DNA of 64,000 nucleotides from contig DASWRI010000070.1 in assembly GCA_036403235.1 (NCBI GenBank), positions 1 through 64,000 on the forward strand. The letters run 5' to 3'. The DNA is from JBGTFE01 sp036403235 (GTDB lineage: Bacteria > Acidobacteriota > Blastocatellia > Pyrinomonadales > Pyrinomonadaceae). The notes beneath the pieces were generated by a model, which worked only from the letters and a program-made list of their open reading frames with translations, ran no database searches and had not been told where the DNA came from. The stretch's first letter is position 1; each line of letters opens with the position of its first letter. The translations under genes were made by a program, and so were the position numbers. Positions 17,787 through 27,305 of the stretch are shown here, piece after piece.

Positions 17787-18578
17787 TTACGCCGATTTTT
17801 TCGGCTTTATAATACTTAACGAAATGCGCGCGCCGATTGTCGCATTTAATAATTTAGATGCCGAATCCTGCCGCGCGGCTATCTCTAGAAAGCCGGCGCT
17901 GCCCGCAATCATAAAAACTTCGCCCGTTTCTGCCTCGGCGTAAAAATTTCTCAGCTTGTCGATTTTATTTCCGTTGATTTTTATAAAGAAATTTTCCGGT
18001 AAATCTTTTGTTTTCAAGTTCGTGATTAAATTGCCGAAACAATCGACGTGAATTATTTCCGCTTCGATTTTTTCGTCGGAAACAGTGTGCGGCGCAATCG
18101 TCTCAAAGCGGACAAAATCGTCAATCTCGCGGCCGAACTCGCGCGGCTCGACGCCGTTTGAAAGATGCGCGGCAGCGGGCGCAAAAACGTCGCGCCCGTG
18201 AAAAGTCCGGCTTATTTCGGCGGCGGAATATTCTTTTCCGGCGAGCTCGAAGACGCTGAAATCAGCTTCTTCGTCAAAGATAAAACTGAGCAGGCCGTTG
18301 TCGGGCGCGACGAAGAAATATCTTTTTGTTTCGACTACAATCGCCTTTCGATTTGAGCCGACTCCGGGGTCGACGACGGCTACGAAAATCGTTTTTTCGG
18401 GGAAATTTTTATAACAGGCTTGAAGCGTGAAGGCGGCTGATTTTATATCGTGCGGCAAAATTTCGTGCGTGATGTCGATGATTTTCGCTTTGCGGTTAAT
18501 CGATAAAATCGCGCCCTTCATCGCGCCGACAAAATAATCCTTTGTGCCGAAATCGGTTAAAAGCGCAATTATCATCAC
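17787..18578 (-). CDS. SAM hydroxide adenosyltransferase (SAM hydrolase, DUF62)
   Basis: Family of the SAM-dependent chlorinase/fluorinase fold. Ordinary bacterial members use water to split S-adenosylmethionine into adenosine and methionine. The 263-residue protein begins IIALLTDFGTKDYFVGAMKG (metal and SAM site), then IDITHEILPHD, FVAVVDPGVGSNRKA, FVAPDNGLLSF and FHGRDVFAPAAAHL, and near the end VDCFGNLITNL. These are the family hallmarks, and nothing points to a halogenase. Two adjacent ATG codons are possible starts. It could be cotranscribed with citrate synthase. Confidence 0.92.
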   Translation of the reverse strand: MMIIALLTDFGTKDYFVGAMKGAILSINRKAKIIDITHEILPHDIKSAAFTLQACYKNFPEKTIFVAVVDPGVGSNRKAIVVETKRYFFVAPDNGLLSFIFDEEADFSVFELAGKEYSAAEISRTFHGRDVFAPAAAHLSNGVEPREFGREIDDFVRFETIAPHTVSDEKIEAEIIHVDCFGNLITNLKTKDLPENFFIKINGNKIDKLRNFYAEAETGEVFMIAGSAGFLEIAARQDSASKLLNATIGARISLSIIKPKKSA

Positions 18579-18586
18579 AAAAAATT

Positions 18587-18644
18587 ATCCACGAAATTCC
18601 GCCATGCCAAAAGGAGAAAAAAGGCTTTAACGAATTTCGTGGAT
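18587..18644. repeat. Inverted repeat ATCCACGAAATTC
   Basis: Perfect 13-bp arms (18587-18599 and 18632-18644) surround a 32-base loop just upstream of the SAM hydrolase start. It resembles the ACGAATT-type palindrome at 48999-49063 and is probably another interspersed element. Confidence 0.7.
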
Positions 18645-18691
18645 TAAAACGGCGCGAGGCTCGGCTTGATGGCGCGCCAAAGTTTAGGTCA

Positions 18692-18770
18692 AATACGAAT
18701 TAATAATTACGAATTACGAATGAAAGTAAGCTGTATTCCAAATCGTAATTCGTAATTTGAAATTCGTATC
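18692..18770. repeat. ACGAATT-type heptamer palindrome
   Basis: The left arm has tandem TACGAAT/ATTACGA heptamers and the right arm the complement (ATTCGTA). It lies in the gap next to the 3' end of the glycine-zipper gene. Confidence 0.8.
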
Positions 18771-18773
18771 TGA

Positions 18774-19958
18774 TTACCTAATATTTGTTTCGTAAACGGT
18801 CTTGATACGAAGCTGTTGATTTTTGTTCAGGCGGATGTGTTTTCCGCGCTCGACGACGACCGCGCCGACTCCGAAGGCCGCGCCGACTCCCGCGCCGACC
18901 GCCGCACCGACCGGGCCGCCGGCGATGGCGCCGATAACGATTCCCGTTCCGGTTGAAGCGCCGACCTTGATGGCGTCGTCTTTATAAGAGTTTTTGCCGA
19001 CGGCCGTGCCTTCCGTATCGACGGTTTTGACGTTGTCGCCTTTGGTCGGCAATACTTCGGTCAAAATCGCGTTGAAATTGCTCCAGCGATTTTCCTGCAT
19101 GACGATGCGGTCAAACGAAAGCAAAACCTGCGCGCGGCGTTTGATGCGGCCGGGCTTTTGAATTTTGCTGACCCGGCCTTCGATAATCGCACCGCTCAGC
19201 TCATACGGCGAGATGACTTTTGCCGTAAATTTATCGCCTTCGCGGTTTCTTTCGGTGTTTATGTCGTCGAGCAGCTCGACAATCAACTCGGTATCGGTCG
19301 GTATCGAAAGCGCCTGCGCGTCATAAACCGGCGTGCTGGCTCGGTCGTCGGTTCTCGTCGTCATAACCGGCGGCTGATTGACCGCGTTCGTTGTCGAATC
19401 GATTGGAGCAGGCGTCGTGACGATGGCGGCAGTAGTCGTATTTTCCGAAATCTGCTGGTTATTCGTGGTTTCGACCGGCGTCGTCGCAACGTTCGTGTTG
19501 GCAATCGTTTCGGTCGGCGTCGTCTGCACCGGCGTCGTTTCCGTCGGGACGGGCGTTGTAATTGTCGTTTCGGTTATTGTTTTTACCGCCACGACGCCGC
19601 GTTTTTTCAATTCCGTCGGAATCGTCGCGTCGAACGAGCGTTTTTCAAATCCGGTGGTGTAGCCGGTTTCGAAACCCTGCTGGTAACCGTCCTGGTAATC
19701 TTCCAGAGTGCCGTAATCTTTGTTGTAAGCACGGTCGGCTTTTGTGTATTCGCTGTGTTTCTCGTAACTTTTTGCGACATTGTCAATCACGTCGCGATAG
19801 CCGGACATATATCCGTCGGAATATCCGGTTCGGTAGCCGCGTTGTAATGCAATGTTTGAATCTTGGGCAGATGCGCTTTGGACTGCTAAGCTCAGGAAAG
19901 AGACTGAAAACAGGGAAAGACTAAGAAATATAGCTAAGAAACTTCTGGTTAGCTTCAT
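18774..19958 (-). CDS. Exported glycine-zipper protein
   Basis: A 394-residue secreted protein with a signal peptide ending SASAQ. Residues 40-110 contain repeated Gly-Tyr steps (GYRTGYSDGYMSGYRD, then GYQQGFETGYTTGFE). A Thr/Pro-rich linker follows (about 125-215). A conserved middle domain (LSIPTDTELIVELLDDINTERN to FDRIVM) resembles a regulated-expansion beta fold. A glycine zipper of about 30 residues (GIVIGAIAGGPVGAAVGAGV) could insert in a membrane. The end is basic. Function unknown; an envelope role is likely. Confidence 0.65.
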   Translation of the reverse strand: MKLTRSFLAIFLSLSLFSVSFLSLAVQSASAQDSNIALQRGYRTGYSDGYMSGYRDVIDNVAKSYEKHSEYTKADRAYNKDYGTLEDYQDGYQQGFETGYTTGFEKRSFDATIPTELKKRGVVAVKTITETTITTPVPTETTPVQTTPTETIANTNVATTPVETTNNQQISENTTTAAIVTTPAPIDSTTNAVNQPPVMTTRTDDRASTPVYDAQALSIPTDTELIVELLDDINTERNREGDKFTAKVISPYELSGAIIEGRVSKIQKPGRIKRRAQVLLSFDRIVMQENRWSNFNAILTEVLPTKGDNVKTVDTEGTAVGKNSYKDDAIKVGASTGTGIVIGAIAGGPVGAAVGAGVGAAFGVGAVVVERGKHIRLNKNQQLRIKTVYETNIR

Positions 19959-20205
19959 TTATCCTCCTAATATCAAAAAACTAGAAATAGTTTGTCCGCT
20001 ATGATTTATACACGAAAACTTAAGAAATTACAAGAATTATTTTCGCGCTTGTTTCGGTTCTCGTGCATTTGTTTGTAAGTAAAGAGACTTCGTGCCTTTC
20101 GAACAATCTTCGAAGGCGGCAAAAGGTGATTTAATTCATTAAAATGTGCTAATTTTTAACTACTCGGAGGAGAGGAATTTATTATAGCATTTCTAAGCAT
20201 TTTTT

Positions 20206-20760
20206 ATGAAGAAAAAAAACGGAGACTGGACGATAAAAGACACCGAAAAAAAATTCGGAAACGATTTTTTCGAGGTTTTCGAAGACGACGTCGTCGAGCC
20301 TGATGGAAAAGACGGAAAATACGCGACGATTCGCTTCAAACCGGGCGTTTCCGTGTTGCCGGTTGACGACGAGGGAAACGTTTATCTGACCAGGCAGTTT
20401 CGATATGCGCTCGGCCGAGACAACGTGGAAGCGATTGCCGGCGCAATCGAAGATGAAGGCCGACTGCAGGCCGGAAAACGCGAGGCGCGCGAAGAGCTCG
20501 GCATCGAAGCCGAAGACTGGAAATATCTCGGCAAAATCGAGAGCGACACATCGATTACAAACAGTCTCTGCCACTTGTATCTCGCTCGAAAGCTGACTTT
20601 CAAAAAACCAAAACAGGAATCGACCGAAGACATCAAAATCGTAAAAATGAAATTAGAAAATGCCGTCCAAAAAGTCCTGGACGGAGAAATCACGCACGGG
20701 CAAGCCTGCGTTTTGATTTTGAAGGCGGAAAAACTTCTTTCAACCGAAGCTGAAAACTGA
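20206..20760 (+). CDS. Nudix hydrolase (ADP-ribose pyrophosphatase-like)
   Basis: Hydrolyses a nucleoside diphosphate linked to another moiety, probably ADP-ribose or a nucleotide sugar. The 184-residue protein has VLPVDDEGNVYLTRQFRYA, then the Nudix box with REAREELGI and the metal-binding glutamates. The first half of the box is one residue short of the GX5E consensus (GAIEDE), so the alignment may tolerate an Ala in place of the Gly. The C-terminal EAEN and its stop codon are supplied by a heptamer palindrome (20743-20810). Monocistronic as far as can be seen. Confidence 0.88.
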   Translation: MKKKNGDWTIKDTEKKFGNDFFEVFEDDVVEPDGKDGKYATIRFKPGVSVLPVDDEGNVYLTRQFRYALGRDNVEAIAGAIEDEGRLQAGKREAREELGIEAEDWKYLGKIESDTSITNSLCHLYLARKLTFKKPKQESTEDIKIVKMKLENAVQKVLDGEITHGQACVLILKAEKLLSTEAEN

Positions 20761-20810
20761 AAACTGATAATTTGTTTTTACTTTCGGTTTTCAGCTTTCA
20801 GTTTTCAGTT
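20743..20810. repeat. GAAAACT heptamer palindrome overlapping the Nudix stop
   Basis: The left arm with two GAAAACT heptamers (20743-20767) includes the last codons and TGA of the Nudix gene. The right arm with TTTTCAG/CTTTCAG units is at 20784-20810. Confidence 0.88.
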
Positions 20811-20821
20811 AAATAAAAAAC

Positions 20822-20855
20822 GGCGGCGAATCCTGATGCAATGAGATTCGCCGCC
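20822..20855 (-). terminator. Terminator after the DUF5916 gene
   Basis: A perfect 11-bp GC-rich stem (20822-20832 with 20845-20855) is followed on the minus strand by TTTTTT. It terminates the large outer-membrane protein gene. Confidence 0.88.
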
Positions 20856-20888
20856 AAGTTCCGCAAGTGGAACAGCTTAAATGAACTG

Positions 20889-23411
20889 CTAGAAGCTCTT
20901 TCGGAACAGATACGACGCACGGATAAAGAACGTCCGGCTGTTGCGTTCAAATCCGGGTTCCGCCTGATTTGTAAACGGGCTGTAGCCTCGATAATTGAAA
21001 TCATCGTTATAGCCGACGTAAAACGCCGTTCCGGGATTTGGATTCCATCCGAAAAGGAGCTGACCGCTCGCGTTTGAGCTGAGCGTATCGTAATCGAGGC
21101 GCATGCGTGCGAATGTAAAGCGCGTAAATTGATAGGTCGAGCGCAGTGTAAAGATATTCGTATCGAAAGCGGTGCGCCCCGTATCGTTGCGCGTCAGGCT
21201 GCTCTTTGTGTAATCGAGCGAGATTCTGAGCGGGTCAATCGGTTTATATTCGGCGCCGACGCTCAAATCAAACTGGAATCCTTTTCCCGGGTCGAGTCCG
21301 GGATAAGGCAGCGAAGTGTTCGGGTTTTGCAGATAACTCGCCAAAAATGTCAGATATGCCGGGCTGACGCGCGGAAAACGATTTCCGGCTCCGAAATCGA
21401 AGTCGAAGTTATTCCACGAAGTACCGACGAATCCGTATGCATTAAACCGTTTATTAAAGGTTTTGTTGATGTTCATGTTCCAGTAAGGCTGAACCGCCGA
21501 GCGGTCGGCCCCGCCGAAAAACGCGCCGTCCTGATTGGCGTTTCGTCTCGCGCCGAACTCGTCTTCATAAATATGCTCGTAAGCGACGCCGCCTTCGCTG
21601 TTGATGAAAACGTTGCCTTGAAGCGCGAGATTAATACCGGTTCCGACAAATCCATCCTGCACGCGGCCGTTCCAATCAAATGTAAAGCGACCGAACTGAC
21701 GCCAGTCGGTGCGAATCAGCTTCGCTTTTGAATTCGATTTCGTGCTGATGCGATTGGCGAAAAACGCGCTGTTGGTGTTGCGTCGGCGCGTAAAACCGGC
21801 GTCGGCGTAATAATCTTTGGTGCGTCCTAAAACTTCGACAAACCAGCCGTGCAAATCGGTCGTATAATCCAGACTCCAGTAATATCCGAAACCGTTTCCG
21901 GTTCGGTATTGCGAGCGGTCGATGTCAGGATTATAAAAGAATTTGCGCGAATGCGTGCCCAGAACCTGAAACGTCATAACCGTTTTCGGGTCAAGCTTGA
22001 ATTTTCCGTCGAAGCCGCCGAGAAAGTTTCGATTTTTGGGAAAAACGCGCGCCGTGGCGAAAAATCCGATATTGTTTTCCTTGCCGACATCGCGTTTGAC
22101 GCGCAGCACGCCGAACAGAGCGTTCTGGTCGACGAACGGAGAGATTCTCGGCCCGATGACCGGGTCTGTGCGCTCGTCTTCCGAATAATTTCCGGGCGCG
22201 TTGTCCGATGCGGCCAGAAATCCGAACGTCGTTTTGCCGACTTTTCCGGTTAATTTCGCGGCAAAATCCGGGTCGATAATCGTGCGCGAATAAAACGGCT
22301 GCAGCGGCGAATCGAATATATCCTTGCCTTCGAGAAAGAACGGGCGCTTTTCTTCGAAGAAAATCGGAAACCGCTGGTTTGCCGAAACGACCGGCGCGTC
22401 GGCTTCAATCTCGGCAAAATCGGGATTTATCGCCGCGTCCAGAGTTATGTTCGGCGTAATCGTATATTTCAGGTTAAGGCTCAGCTCCGGTTTAATCGGG
22501 TCGTTGACGAATCGGCCGCGGTCCTGCAGCCCGTTCGGATTAAAAACCGGGTCGAAACCGTTATTGTTGGCCAGATAAATCGGAATCGTTCGCTTGCGGC
22601 TTCCGGTTTCCGAAACCGTCATGCTCGGCACGATTTCCAGCGTTCTTTCGGCTTTTATCTCGTCGAGTCCGGTGATTTTTCCGTGTTTAATCAAAAAACC
22701 CGAGACATTCCGGTCGTCGGGCAGCCACTGGTCGAATTCATCGTTAAAGCGGTCGATGTTGCGGGCGGCGTTAAAACCCCACATTTTTCCCTTTCCGGCA
22801 CTGTAGCGCAAGGATTTGAACGGAACTTTTATCTCGACGGCCCAGCCCCAATCTTCAATCACGCCTTTCGATTCCATGACGATGTCAACCGAAAAATCCG
22901 CGCCCTGTCCTTCGGTAAAAATTCCGTCCTGCTGTATGCCGAGCGGATTAAAGCCGAGAACGTATGCGCGGCGCTGGTCGTTGTAGGTGTCGAGCCACAT
23001 GCGAACGTTGTCTTCGCCGAAAACCTCGTCGCGCTTGGCGACCGTCGCGCGGATTTTGTCCTTTTCATCCCAACACTTAAAAGCGATGTATAAATTCTTT
23101 TCGTCATACATCATATAAGCTTCGGTCGGTTTTGAAGGCGCGATATTGTCGCCCGGATTTGTCTGGTAAAAATCTTTAAAGACGGCGGCCGTCTTCCAGA
23201 CTTCCTCATCGATTTTTCCGTCGATTACCGGAGCGGTCGTGATTTTCGGAATCGTGACCGGTCTCGTTTTTTCGACCGGAATCTCTACTTTACTGCTTGA
23301 TGCATTCGACTTTGAGCTGTTCGAAGTGCCTGCGACATTTGTATTTGCTGATTGAGCCTGGATATAAATCGAAAAAAATATAATGGCTAGAAAAGCATAA
23401 AACTTTCTCAT
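20889..23411 (-). CDS. DUF5916 outer-membrane protein with CBM9-like domain
   Basis: An 840-residue exported protein. After the signal peptide (to IYIQAQ) and a Ser/Asn-rich linker, residues about 55-250 form a carbohydrate-binding family 9-like domain (APVIDGKIDEEVWKTA, AYMMYDEKNLYIAFKCWD, WGWAVEIKVPFKSLRY). The rest is DUF5916 (NPDFAEIEADAPVVSANQRF, FFEEKRPFFLEG) with many alternating aromatic strands. It ends in LFRKSF with a terminal Phe, the beta-barrel assembly signal. It is likely an outer-membrane barrel with a surface or periplasmic sugar-binding part. No transporter partner is adjacent. Confidence 0.87.
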   Translation of the reverse strand: MRKFYAFLAIIFFSIYIQAQSANTNVAGTSNSSKSNASSSKVEIPVEKTRPVTIPKITTAPVIDGKIDEEVWKTAAVFKDFYQTNPGDNIAPSKPTEAYMMYDEKNLYIAFKCWDEKDKIRATVAKRDEVFGEDNVRMWLDTYNDQRRAYVLGFNPLGIQQDGIFTEGQGADFSVDIVMESKGVIEDWGWAVEIKVPFKSLRYSAGKGKMWGFNAARNIDRFNDEFDQWLPDDRNVSGFLIKHGKITGLDEIKAERTLEIVPSMTVSETGSRKRTIPIYLANNNGFDPVFNPNGLQDRGRFVNDPIKPELSLNLKYTITPNITLDAAINPDFAEIEADAPVVSANQRFPIFFEEKRPFFLEGKDIFDSPLQPFYSRTIIDPDFAAKLTGKVGKTTFGFLAASDNAPGNYSEDERTDPVIGPRISPFVDQNALFGVLRVKRDVGKENNIGFFATARVFPKNRNFLGGFDGKFKLDPKTVMTFQVLGTHSRKFFYNPDIDRSQYRTGNGFGYYWSLDYTTDLHGWFVEVLGRTKDYYADAGFTRRRNTNSAFFANRISTKSNSKAKLIRTDWRQFGRFTFDWNGRVQDGFVGTGINLALQGNVFINSEGGVAYEHIYEDEFGARRNANQDGAFFGGADRSAVQPYWNMNINKTFNKRFNAYGFVGTSWNNFDFDFGAGNRFPRVSPAYLTFLASYLQNPNTSLPYPGLDPGKGFQFDLSVGAEYKPIDPLRISLDYTKSSLTRNDTGRTAFDTNIFTLRSTYQFTRFTFARMRLDYDTLSSNASGQLLFGWNPNPGTAFYVGYNDDFNYRGYSPFTNQAEPGFERNSRTFFIRASYLFRKSF

Positions 23412-23571
23412 ACTTACCTCTTTTAGGAAAACAAATTATAAATTCAGAAAAAGGACGGGGATTTTCTACTCATGACTAAAACGAATTTTTGGTCACAAAG
23501 TTTCAAAAAAATTTGCGCGAAAGTTAAATTTTCTTTCGAACAAATGCTCTGTCATTTAAAAAGACGCTGCC

Positions 23572-23597
23572 GAAGCGCGGTTTGTTAACCGCGCTTC
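23572..23597 (-). terminator. Probable terminator after the DUF4097 gene
   Basis: A perfect 11-bp stem (23572-23582 with 23587-23597) and a 4-base loop lie 20 bases after the stop. A run of five T comes about ten bases later on the minus strand, so this is a moderate rather than strong terminator. Confidence 0.65.
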
Positions 23598-23616
23598 CCC
23601 TTGAGCAGACAACTTT

Positions 23617-25551
23617 TTAATTTGTTTTCAAAGCATTGGCATTACGGACGTAAACCTGTCCGTCGCCAAGTGTAAAATCGTATTTTGCGCCGCCTTTACC
23701 GAAACGCCAGTTGCCTTCGGAAATTTGTTTCGGGGCGGGCAGATTTTCGATGGAAATTTCTTCCAGATTGGCGGCGATGTCGGCGTCGGCGTTTTCAGGC
23801 AGCGTCAGAATAAAACTGCCTTCGTCGGCTTTGCCCGAAATTTTTGTAAAATTGCCTTCCAGACTGACCGTGCCGCTGATTGTTTTGGCATCGACCTCGC
23901 CGTCGAAACCGATGACGCGGATTTTGCCGCAATCGCTGTAAAGACGCAGCTTGCCTTCGGAATCGCGAACGTTTATGGCGCCTTCCGAGCCGCTCAAATC
24001 GAGGTCGCCGGACACGCCTTCGAGGCGGATTTCACGATTAGTGACAATCCGCAGATTCGACTTTTTTGGGACGTATACCTCCACCAGAACGCGCGTGACT
24101 TCCGGATTGTAAAAATCTCCTTTCTGCTCGCCGAGCGCGTTTGCAACCTTTATGTTTACAGCCGAATCCGTGTGGTCGGCAGTATATTGAATCGGCGTCT
24201 GATTTCTGTCTTTTGAAATTTTGGAGATAAAGTATTTGACTTCGTTTTTGTCCCATCCGCGCACGCTGACGTCGCAGTTTACCGCATCGACCGTAACTTT
24301 CGGAGCGCCTTTGACGGCGAACGAATCGCTTGTTTTTTCGATAACCGGAGCGCCGTTAATCCAGTTTATGTCGGCGAGCGCCGCGCGCTGCTGGCGCTGC
24401 GCTTCCTGAATGCGTCTCTGCATATCGACGGTGACGGAGGTCGAAACGCTCGTCGAAATCGAAGTCGAAACATCGGTCGCGATATCGGTCGCGATGGTCG
24501 CGGTCGATTGTTTGACCGCATCGGCCGTCGCTTTGGCGATTTCAGGCTTTATCTTGTTGATTTCCCTTTGCGCCTGGCGCGCCGCTTTTTCGGCGCCCTT
24601 TTGCGATTTTGCCATCGCCTTCCAGTTATCTTCGTCCGAGTTGTCGTTGTCCGAATCGTCGTCCATATCGTCGTCGTCTTCAGATTTCTGCTGAAGCATA
24701 TTTACCGCCGGATTCGGATTTTTACCGTCGGCTTTGCGTTTGATTGATAAAGGCCCGTTGACGCTGTTGAGCCGAATTTGAACGTCGCCCGTGCCGACTT
24801 TACCGTAGAGGTCGCGCCCGACGTATTGACCTTTGCGAACCGGCAGGCCGAAATCGTTGGAGATGACTCCGTTGAGCGAATCGGCGCGGAAAGTCGCGTT
24901 GGCGTCCGAAGGAATCAAAAGATTGACGTTTCCGTTGACCGTTTCGAGCGTAATCTTGCTTCCCGTCTGAAGCTGGTCGAAATCGGCATTGACCGTACCG
25001 TTGACGGTCGAAAGATTGGCCGTTCCGCGTAAGTTTGTCGCCGCGACTTCGCCATTGACGGCCGACGCACGGACAAGATTCGTCGCGTTCGAGATTCTGA
25101 CCGAGCCGTTGACGGTTTCGATTTCGTTCAGGACGGCGTTTCGCGGAACGGTCAGATGATACTCGATTTGCAGTTTATCGGCGTTGCCCCAGTTGCGCCG
25201 CCGACGGTCGTCATAGCTGCCGTAATCGGTTTCGATTCTTAGATAATCGGGTTTCGCATCAATCTGGATTTCGACTTCCGCGAGTCTTTCCTTATCGTTG
25301 GCGGTTTTGACGGCAACGAGCTTTACTTCGTTTTTGTCCCACGTTTCGATTGTAATCGAGCCGTTGACGTTGGAAACGCTGACGCGACCACTGCTGTTTA
25401 GAGGATAACTTTGCTCAAAGCGTTCGGTTTCGTCTAATTTGATAACCTTTTTCGTATCAGTTTCGGTATAACTATAACTTTTCGGCGCGGGCATATTGCT
25501 TTCGGTTGAAAACATCAACCCCGCAAGGACTATTGAATATAACCAGGACAT
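23617..25551 (-). CDS. DUF4097 (adhesin-like beta-helical) protein
   Basis: A 644-residue protein with a short hydrophobic N-terminus. Residues about 50-265 have repeated turns of the type VNGS, VNGE, VNGT, VNGN, LNGV and VNGP spaced 15-30 residues apart. This is the DUF4097 pattern, a right-handed beta-helix-like fold. A middle stretch is very acidic (DDDDMDDDSDNDNSDED) followed by an Ala/Lys coiled-coil segment and a Thr/Ser run. A second DUF4097-like half closes the protein (VTVDAVNCDVSVRGWDKNEV). Likely exported; function unknown. Such genes often respond to ECF sigma factors, but nothing here shows that. Confidence 0.78.
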   Translation of the reverse strand: MSWLYSIVLAGLMFSTESNMPAPKSYSYTETDTKKVIKLDETERFEQSYPLNSSGRVSVSNVNGSITIETWDKNEVKLVAVKTANDKERLAEVEIQIDAKPDYLRIETDYGSYDDRRRRNWGNADKLQIEYHLTVPRNAVLNEIETVNGSVRISNATNLVRASAVNGEVAATNLRGTANLSTVNGTVNADFDQLQTGSKITLETVNGNVNLLIPSDANATFRADSLNGVISNDFGLPVRKGQYVGRDLYGKVGTGDVQIRLNSVNGPLSIKRKADGKNPNPAVNMLQQKSEDDDDMDDDSDNDNSDEDNWKAMAKSQKGAEKAARQAQREINKIKPEIAKATADAVKQSTATIATDIATDVSTSISTSVSTSVTVDMQRRIQEAQRQQRAALADINWINGAPVIEKTSDSFAVKGAPKVTVDAVNCDVSVRGWDKNEVKYFISKISKDRNQTPIQYTADHTDSAVNIKVANALGEQKGDFYNPEVTRVLVEVYVPKKSNLRIVTNREIRLEGVSGDLDLSGSEGAINVRDSEGKLRLYSDCGKIRVIGFDGEVDAKTISGTVSLEGNFTKISGKADEGSFILTLPENADADIAANLEEISIENLPAPKQISEGNWRFGKGGAKYDFTLGDGQVYVRNANALKTN

Positions 25552-26011
25552 ATAATTGCATTCTCCGTTTTAGGATTTTTTAAGAATAACTTCCCTTTTC
25601 TATATGGAGAACACCGCCCGTTTTTCTTTTGTGACAATTTTTTTGTTTTTTTTAGAATCTTTAATCTGTTCCCGCCAACTTCAGTTTCTTCTTTCAATCG
25701 CCGCTAATCGAAACTATCGGCAATTGATAAAAAATTCCAATTGATTTGAAATTTTCGAAAATTACAATCGAAGTTCCGGACAAATTCGTTTTATTACATT
25801 TAATTTCCGGCACACGAAAAATCGTTTTTTGAGACTGCTGTTTTTTCTCGTCCTGTGCTAAAATCTTGCCAGTTGCGCAACTCGTATTGAACAAGCTATC
25901 AAAATAAATAGGGACAACAGCTTAGAGTAAAAAAACATCTGACGAATTTACTTCCGTCGTCAGATTTGATAGTTTTATACGTTTAATTGACGCTGGGAAA
26001 CGGAGATTATA
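25552..26011. other. Intergenic region without a convincing gene
   Basis: This 460-bp A/T-rich gap divides the divergent DUF4097 and PHP genes. It contains a diverged copy of the GCCGCTA inverted repeat (25696-25728) and a perfect stem ATCTGACGA/TCGTCAGAT near 25940-25969. A GGAGA ribosome site precedes the PHP gene. It probably holds two promoters, which I cannot place. Confidence 0.6.
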
Positions 26012-27235
26012 ATGAATTTAAAACGGACACGCTTGCATATTTTGCACGAGGCACGAGACTTGAGCCAAGCAGCCAAATCGGGCGTTTCTCTCCATTGTCA
26101 TACCGAGCACTCGAAGGAAATGCTCGATTTTGTGCCGCATTATGCCGAAAAGCTTCCTATTATTTCTTATTTTTGGAAAAAGGAACGCGACAAATATCAG
26201 GAAAAAGAAGGCAAAGGAATCGACTTTTCGACCGCTTACTGGTCGCCGCCGATGACGCCGCAGATGGTTTACGATATCGAAAAATCGCAAATCAACCAGG
26301 CCGGACTCGACGCGCTGGTCTCGATTTCAGACCACGACAGCATCGACGCCAACCTGCAGGTCAACGAGCAGACCGACAACGCGAAAGCGCCGATTTCGCT
26401 CGAATGGACGGTTCCGTTTGAATACGGTTTTTTCCACGTCGGCGTCCACAATCTGCCGAAAGCGCGCGCTATTGAAATTACAAAAACGCTGCTCGATTAC
26501 ACGTTCGGCGAAAACCCGTCTAACGAAAAACTGCACCGTATGTTTGCGATGCTTAACGAGATTCCGCAGGTTCTGGTAATTTTGAATCATCCGCTGTGGG
26601 ACATCGAAATAGTCGGCAGAGAGCGCCACGAAGCTCTTTTGAAAAATTTCATCAAAGAGCACGGAAAATGGATTCACGCGTTTGAAATCAACGGTTTCCG
26701 GACATGGTCGGAAAACAAAGCCGTTATTGAAATGGCCGAGGCGCTCGGAATTCCGATTGCGACCGGCGGCGACCGTCACGGCTGCAAACCGAACACGGTC
26801 GTAAATTTGACGAACGCCAAAACCTTTGAAGAATTCGTCGAAGAAATCCGCGTCGATAAACGTTCGGAAGTCGTTTTGATGCCCGAATACAGCCAGCCGC
26901 TTCATTCGCGTCAGCTGCAGTCTTTTTCGGAAATCTTAAAGCTTTATCCCGAATTTCCCGAAGGCCGCCAAAAATGGTTTGACCGCGTTTATTTCGATAC
27001 CGGCGACGGCGAAGGTTCGCGAAAGCTTTCGGTTCACTGGAAACGCGGCGGCCCGACATGGCTGCGCTGGGCAATCTGGACGCTCGGCGTTTTGGGAAGT
27101 CCGAAAATGCGCCCGTTTTTCGCGATTGCGCGCAAAAAACACGACCGCGTGCCGAAAACGCTCGAAAAGGCCAAATTCGAGATTCCGAATCTGGAAGAAA
27201 TTGCGCCGAGCCTTTCGTCCGACGCGGTTTCTTAA
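26012..27235 (+). CDS. PHP-domain phosphoesterase-like protein
   Basis: A 407-residue cytosolic protein with metal-binding motifs of the PHP superfamily in order: SLHCHTEHS (about residues 26-34), SISDHDS (about 106-112), an ILNHPLWD motif (about 190), and GGDRHG (about 251). Family members hydrolyse phosphoesters such as histidinol phosphate, polymerase mismatches or capsule-related phosphotyrosine. The C-terminal about 120 residues are not part of the core. It heads a run of four same-strand genes with two glycosyltransferases and a membrane protein, so a role in glycan or glycolipid synthesis is plausible. The specific substrate is unknown. Confidence 0.75.
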   Translation: MNLKRTRLHILHEARDLSQAAKSGVSLHCHTEHSKEMLDFVPHYAEKLPIISYFWKKERDKYQEKEGKGIDFSTAYWSPPMTPQMVYDIEKSQINQAGLDALVSISDHDSIDANLQVNEQTDNAKAPISLEWTVPFEYGFFHVGVHNLPKARAIEITKTLLDYTFGENPSNEKLHRMFAMLNEIPQVLVILNHPLWDIEIVGRERHEALLKNFIKEHGKWIHAFEINGFRTWSENKAVIEMAEALGIPIATGGDRHGCKPNTVVNLTNAKTFEEFVEEIRVDKRSEVVLMPEYSQPLHSRQLQSFSEILKLYPEFPEGRQKWFDRVYFDTGDGEGSRKLSVHWKRGGPTWLRWAIWTLGVLGSPKMRPFFAIARKKHDRVPKTLEKAKFEIPNLEEIAPSLSSDAVS

Positions 27236-27270
27236 AACGAATAATTACGGTAATTTTATTTTTATTGAAA

Positions 27271-27295
27271 GGCGGGCTTGCCCGCCAAACTTTTT
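27271..27295 (+). terminator. GC-rich hairpin after the PHP gene
   Basis: The stem GGCGGG/CCCGCC with loop CTTG is followed by AAAC and TTTTT. It could be an attenuating terminator between the PHP gene and the first GT4 gene, or an interspersed GC hairpin element. Confidence 0.6.
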
Positions 27296-27305
27296 GTATA
27301 TCTAA

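Noticed and set aside
17787..18578. Chlorinase or fluorinase activity for the SAM-hydrolase family protein
   Set aside because: The protein looks like the common hydroxide adenosyltransferase; I see no halogenase-specific insertion and there are no halometabolite genes nearby.
25694..25894. A 66-codon minus-strand frame between the DUF4097 and PHP genes
   Set aside because: It lies over an A/T-rich region with inverted repeats, has atypical codon use and no ribosome site.
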